Source of the DNA: Candidatus Pacearchaeota archaeon
Lineage (GTDB): Archaea > Nanobdellota > Nanobdellia > Pacearchaeales > GW2011-AR1
Assembly (NCBI GenBank): GCA_023133375.1
Contig: JAGLWP010000027.1
Span: 1 to 6,382 of the forward strand
Direction of reading: 5' to 3'
Length of the DNA: 6,382 nt
In this document: piece after piece, positions 4,337 to 6,382 of the stretch
Layout of the letters: each line of letters opens with the position of its first letter
Position numbering within the stretch: the first letter of the stretch is position 1
Notes under the pieces: model-generated
Told to the model about the DNA's origin: nothing
Database searches by the model: none
What the model saw: the letters and a program-made list of their open reading frames with translations, nothing else
Made by a program: the position numbers and the translations under genes

Positions 4337-6382
4337 TTATTCCAAATAAATTGCTGGCTTGCCAGGTTTAGCTTTCTTTGATTTATTTTCAGGGTCATGC
4401 TTTTGTTTATCATTAACAGCAAAAATTTCAATATCTAAATTCGTTTTTTTGTGAATTAAATCCACTTCTTTAAAATAAATCTCTCTTTCCTTAGGCAATA
4501 CATAAATAAATCCTTTGCTAACTTTTTTCTCCACCAACTTTTTAATATAATTAATATCTTCGATAATCTGCTCAACTGCCTTTTCTTGTTTCTCTAAATT
4601 CTCATCAATTTTTTTCTCATCCACAACAGGCCATTTTTCTAAACTAATAAATGATTTATTTCCTAATTTGCTCCAAAGTTCTTCTGTAATATGGGGGCAG
4701 AAAATATGCAAAAGTTTCAAAAATTTTTCAAGAACTTCTTTGCTTGTTTCATCAGGAAGAGAATTAAATAAATTCCTTATCTGAATAACAGCAAGATTAT
4801 ATTTAAATTCTTTAATCTGATTTGTAACTTCTTTAATTACTTTATTTAGTTTACTTTCAATTTTTGGGTCTGCTATCCCAATTTTAACTTTTTTAAAATA
4901 ATTCATAATCTTTTTTATAAATTTTAAACTCCCTTCAATACCTTTCTCACTCCAATCAATGTCATTATCTGGAGAAGCTATTGAAACCAAAAATAAACGT
5001 GCAGTATCGATTCCGTATTTTTTAGAAACTTCTTCTGGCAAAATAACATTGCCTAATGACTTTGACATTTTATTTCCGTCAGCTCCGTGCAACATGCCTT
5101 GATTAAATAATTTTGTAAAAGGTTCATCAAACTTCACAAAACCTAAATCTCTCAAAGCTTTAATAAAAAATCTCGCATAAATAAGATGCATACAAGCATG
5201 TTCCGCCCCCCCAATATATTGATCAACAGGCATCCAATAATCAATTTTCTTCTTATCAAAAGGAATTTTGCTATTTTTATTATCGCAATATCTTAAAAAA
5301 TACCAAGAACTATCAAAAAAAGTATCCATTGTGTCAGTCTCTCTTTTTGCTTTCCTCTTACATTTAGGACATATTGTATTAATCCAGTCCTTCGCATTCT
5401 TTAATGGATTCCCTTTCCCAAACTGAATTTTTTCTGGCAACACCACAGGCAAATCTTTTTCAAGCACAGGAACAATCCCACACTTATCACAATAAACAAC
5501 AGGAATTGGTGTCCCCCAATATCTCTGCCGAGATACAAGCCAGTCTTTAAGTTTATATTGAATATCTTTTTTTCCTAATTTCTTCTTAGACAAATATTTT
5601 GTGATTTCTTCTTTAGCTTTTTCATTATCTAAACCATTAAACTCCTCAGAAGCACATAGAATTCCCTCACCAGTATATGCCTTATCCAATGTTTCTCCAA
5701 CAGAAATATTACCTGTTCTAGTTTTTGTGATTATTATTTCTTTGGAATCTTTTTTCACAATAACAACTTCAATCCCGATTCCATATTTCTTAGCAAATTC
5801 AAAATCTCTTTGATCATGAGCAGGCACCCCCATCACCATCCCACTTCCGTAATCAGCGACGACAAAATTCCCAACCCAAACAGGCACTTTTTCATTATTA
5901 ATTGGATTTATAGCATAACTTCCTGTAAAAACTCCTTCTTTTTCTAATTCATTTTCATCCATTACTTTAACTTTTTTTGCCCCGATATTCCGTGTTTTGG
6001 GGTACACCGAGCGGTGCAAAAATTTATCAACGTCCTTTTTTTGTTTATCTACCACCAAATTTTTCAGATTTGGATGTTGAGCAGATACAATCATAAAGGT
6101 TACTCCATAAATCGTATCAGGACGGGTTGTAAATATTGGCCAAATTTCTCCATTAATTTTAAAATTAATCTCAGTTCCAAAACTCTTTCCAATCCAATTT
6201 TTTTGCATCACTTTAATTCTATTCGGCCATTCCAAACCATCAATACAGTCCAAAAGCTCATCAGCATAAGCAGTTGTTTTAATAAACCATTGTTCTAAAA
6301 ACTTAGTATCTACATTAGTATTTTCATGCCTCCAACATTTTCCCCCATGAACTTGCTCATTTGCCAAAACAGTTTTACACTT
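4337..6382 (-). CDS. leuS: Leucyl-tRNA synthetase, bacterial-type core, 5' end outside the window
   Basis: Class I synthetase charging tRNA-Leu; 681 codons are visible. The reading frame is open to the right edge (KCKTVLANEQV reads through), so an internal TTG at 6367 is not the start. About 150-160 N-terminal residues including the HIGH motif are missing. Counting from that Leu codon as residue 1, visible parts are: a zinc-knuckle remnant (TVLANEQVHGGKCWRH); CP1 editing domain with the threonine-rich TTRPDTIYG (80-88) and GVPAHDQRDFEFAKKYG (180-196); the return to the catalytic core, YWGTPIPV (283-290); a second zinc site (C293, C296, C333, C336); ETDTMDTFFDSSWYFLRY (343-360); GGAEH (386-390); and KMSKSLGNV (433-441). 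The anticodon-binding helices follow (about 500-580). The tail (586-676) ends KAKPGKPAIYLE and lacks the bacterial VQVNGK.R motif, resembling the archaeal LeuRS C-terminal domain. A GC-rich 13-codon stretch lies in CP1 (5978-6016). Confidence 0.95.
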   Translation of the reverse strand, partial: KCKTVLANEQVHGGKCWRHENTNVDTKFLEQWFIKTTAYADELLDCIDGLEWPNRIKVMQKNWIGKSFGTEINFKINGEIWPIFTTRPDTIYGVTFMIVSAQHPNLKNLVVDKQKKDVDKFLHRSVYPKTRNIGAKKVKVMDENELEKEGVFTGSYAINPINNEKVPVWVGNFVVADYGSGMVMGVPAHDQRDFEFAKKYGIGIEVVIVKKDSKEIIITKTRTGNISVGETLDKAYTGEGILCASEEFNGLDNEKAKEEITKYLSKKKLGKKDIQYKLKDWLVSRQRYWGTPIPVVYCDKCGIVPVLEKDLPVVLPEKIQFGKGNPLKNAKDWINTICPKCKRKAKRETDTMDTFFDSSWYFLRYCDNKNSKIPFDKKKIDYWMPVDQYIGGAEHACMHLIYARFFIKALRDLGFVKFDEPFTKLFNQGMLHGADGNKMSKSLGNVILPEEVSKKYGIDTARLFLVSIASPDNDIDWSEKGIEGSLKFIKKIMNYFKKVKIGIADPKIESKLNKVIKEVTNQIKEFKYNLAVIQIRNLFNSLPDETSKEVLEKFLKLLHIFCPHITEELWSKLGNKSFISLEKWPVVDEKKIDENLEKQEKAVEQIIEDINYIKKLVEKKVSKGFIYVLPKEREIYFKEVDLIHKKTNLDIEIFAVNDKQKHDPENKSKKAKPGKPAIYLE
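5978..6016 (-). repeat. GC-rich palindrome-bearing in-frame segment inside leuS
   Basis: This 39-bp stretch encodes exactly HRSVYPKTRNIGA and is about 60% G+C in a gene that is roughly 30% G+C around it. It uses codons otherwise scarce here (CGC, TCG, CCC, CGG, GGG). It starts on the coding strand with the palindrome CACCG-CT-CGGTG and also carries CCCC/GGGG arms (5999-6002 and 5980-5983). It lies in a variable part of the CP1 editing domain between VDKFL and KKVKVMDENELEKEGVFTG. It behaves like a small palindromic element inserted in frame, comparable in concept to Rickettsia palindromic elements, but a natural loop with biased codons is possible. Confidence 0.5.

Noticed and set aside
6365..6367. 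TTG as the start of LeuRS.
   Set aside because: The upstream frame is open and encodes the conserved KCKTV part of the KCKTVLANEQV motif, so this is an internal Leu codon and the gene continues beyond the window.

Overview
The window looks like a contig piece from a very AT-rich archaeon, most likely a small-genome DPANN lineage of the Woesearchaeota/Pacearchaeota kind. Three things point there. TATA-like boxes lie about 22-26 bases upstream of four of the start codons, with almost no Shine-Dalgarno sites, as expected for leaderless archaeal mRNAs. A pair of lysine/glutamate-rich coiled-coil proteins resembles hypothetical proteins I recall from DPANN genomes. A Cys-rich module of the 'CGDGT...C..KP.YC..G.L' kind precedes a transglutaminase-like domain, an arrangement I associate with DPANN exported proteins. 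The two aminoacyl-tRNA synthetases have bacterial-type cores, so a candidate-phylum bacterium is not strictly excluded.

Layout, left to right. Positions 1-106 are almost pure A/T and hold a promoter with a 14-bp direct repeat. Positions 107-1055 (+) are a two-gene operon of unknown coiled-coil proteins separated by one base. Positions 1056-1242 are non-coding; 1060-1200 contains a large nested inverted repeat with a GC-rich hairpin core, probably an unrecognised structured RNA or a small mobile element, followed by the alaS promoter. Positions 1243-2937 (+) encode a short alanyl-tRNA synthetase with aminoacylation and editing domains but no C-Ala domain. It converges, 11 bases apart, on a minus-strand block: a small cysteine-containing protein (2949-3191), a membrane-anchored transglutaminase-like protein (3227-4306), and the C-terminal four fifths of leucyl-tRNA synthetase (4337-6382, running off the right edge).

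The aaRS genes charge tRNA-Ala and tRNA-Leu for translation. The minus-strand genes are tandem, but the two downstream of leuS each have their own TATA-like box, so they need not be one transcript. Nothing shows a functional link between the synthetases and the transglutaminase-like protein.

The observations most worth following are the folded 141-bp element before alaS, a 39-bp GC-rich palindrome-bearing in-frame insert in the LeuRS editing region, the apparent bacterial-core/archaeal-tail chimerism of LeuRS, and the uncharacterised coiled-coil pair.
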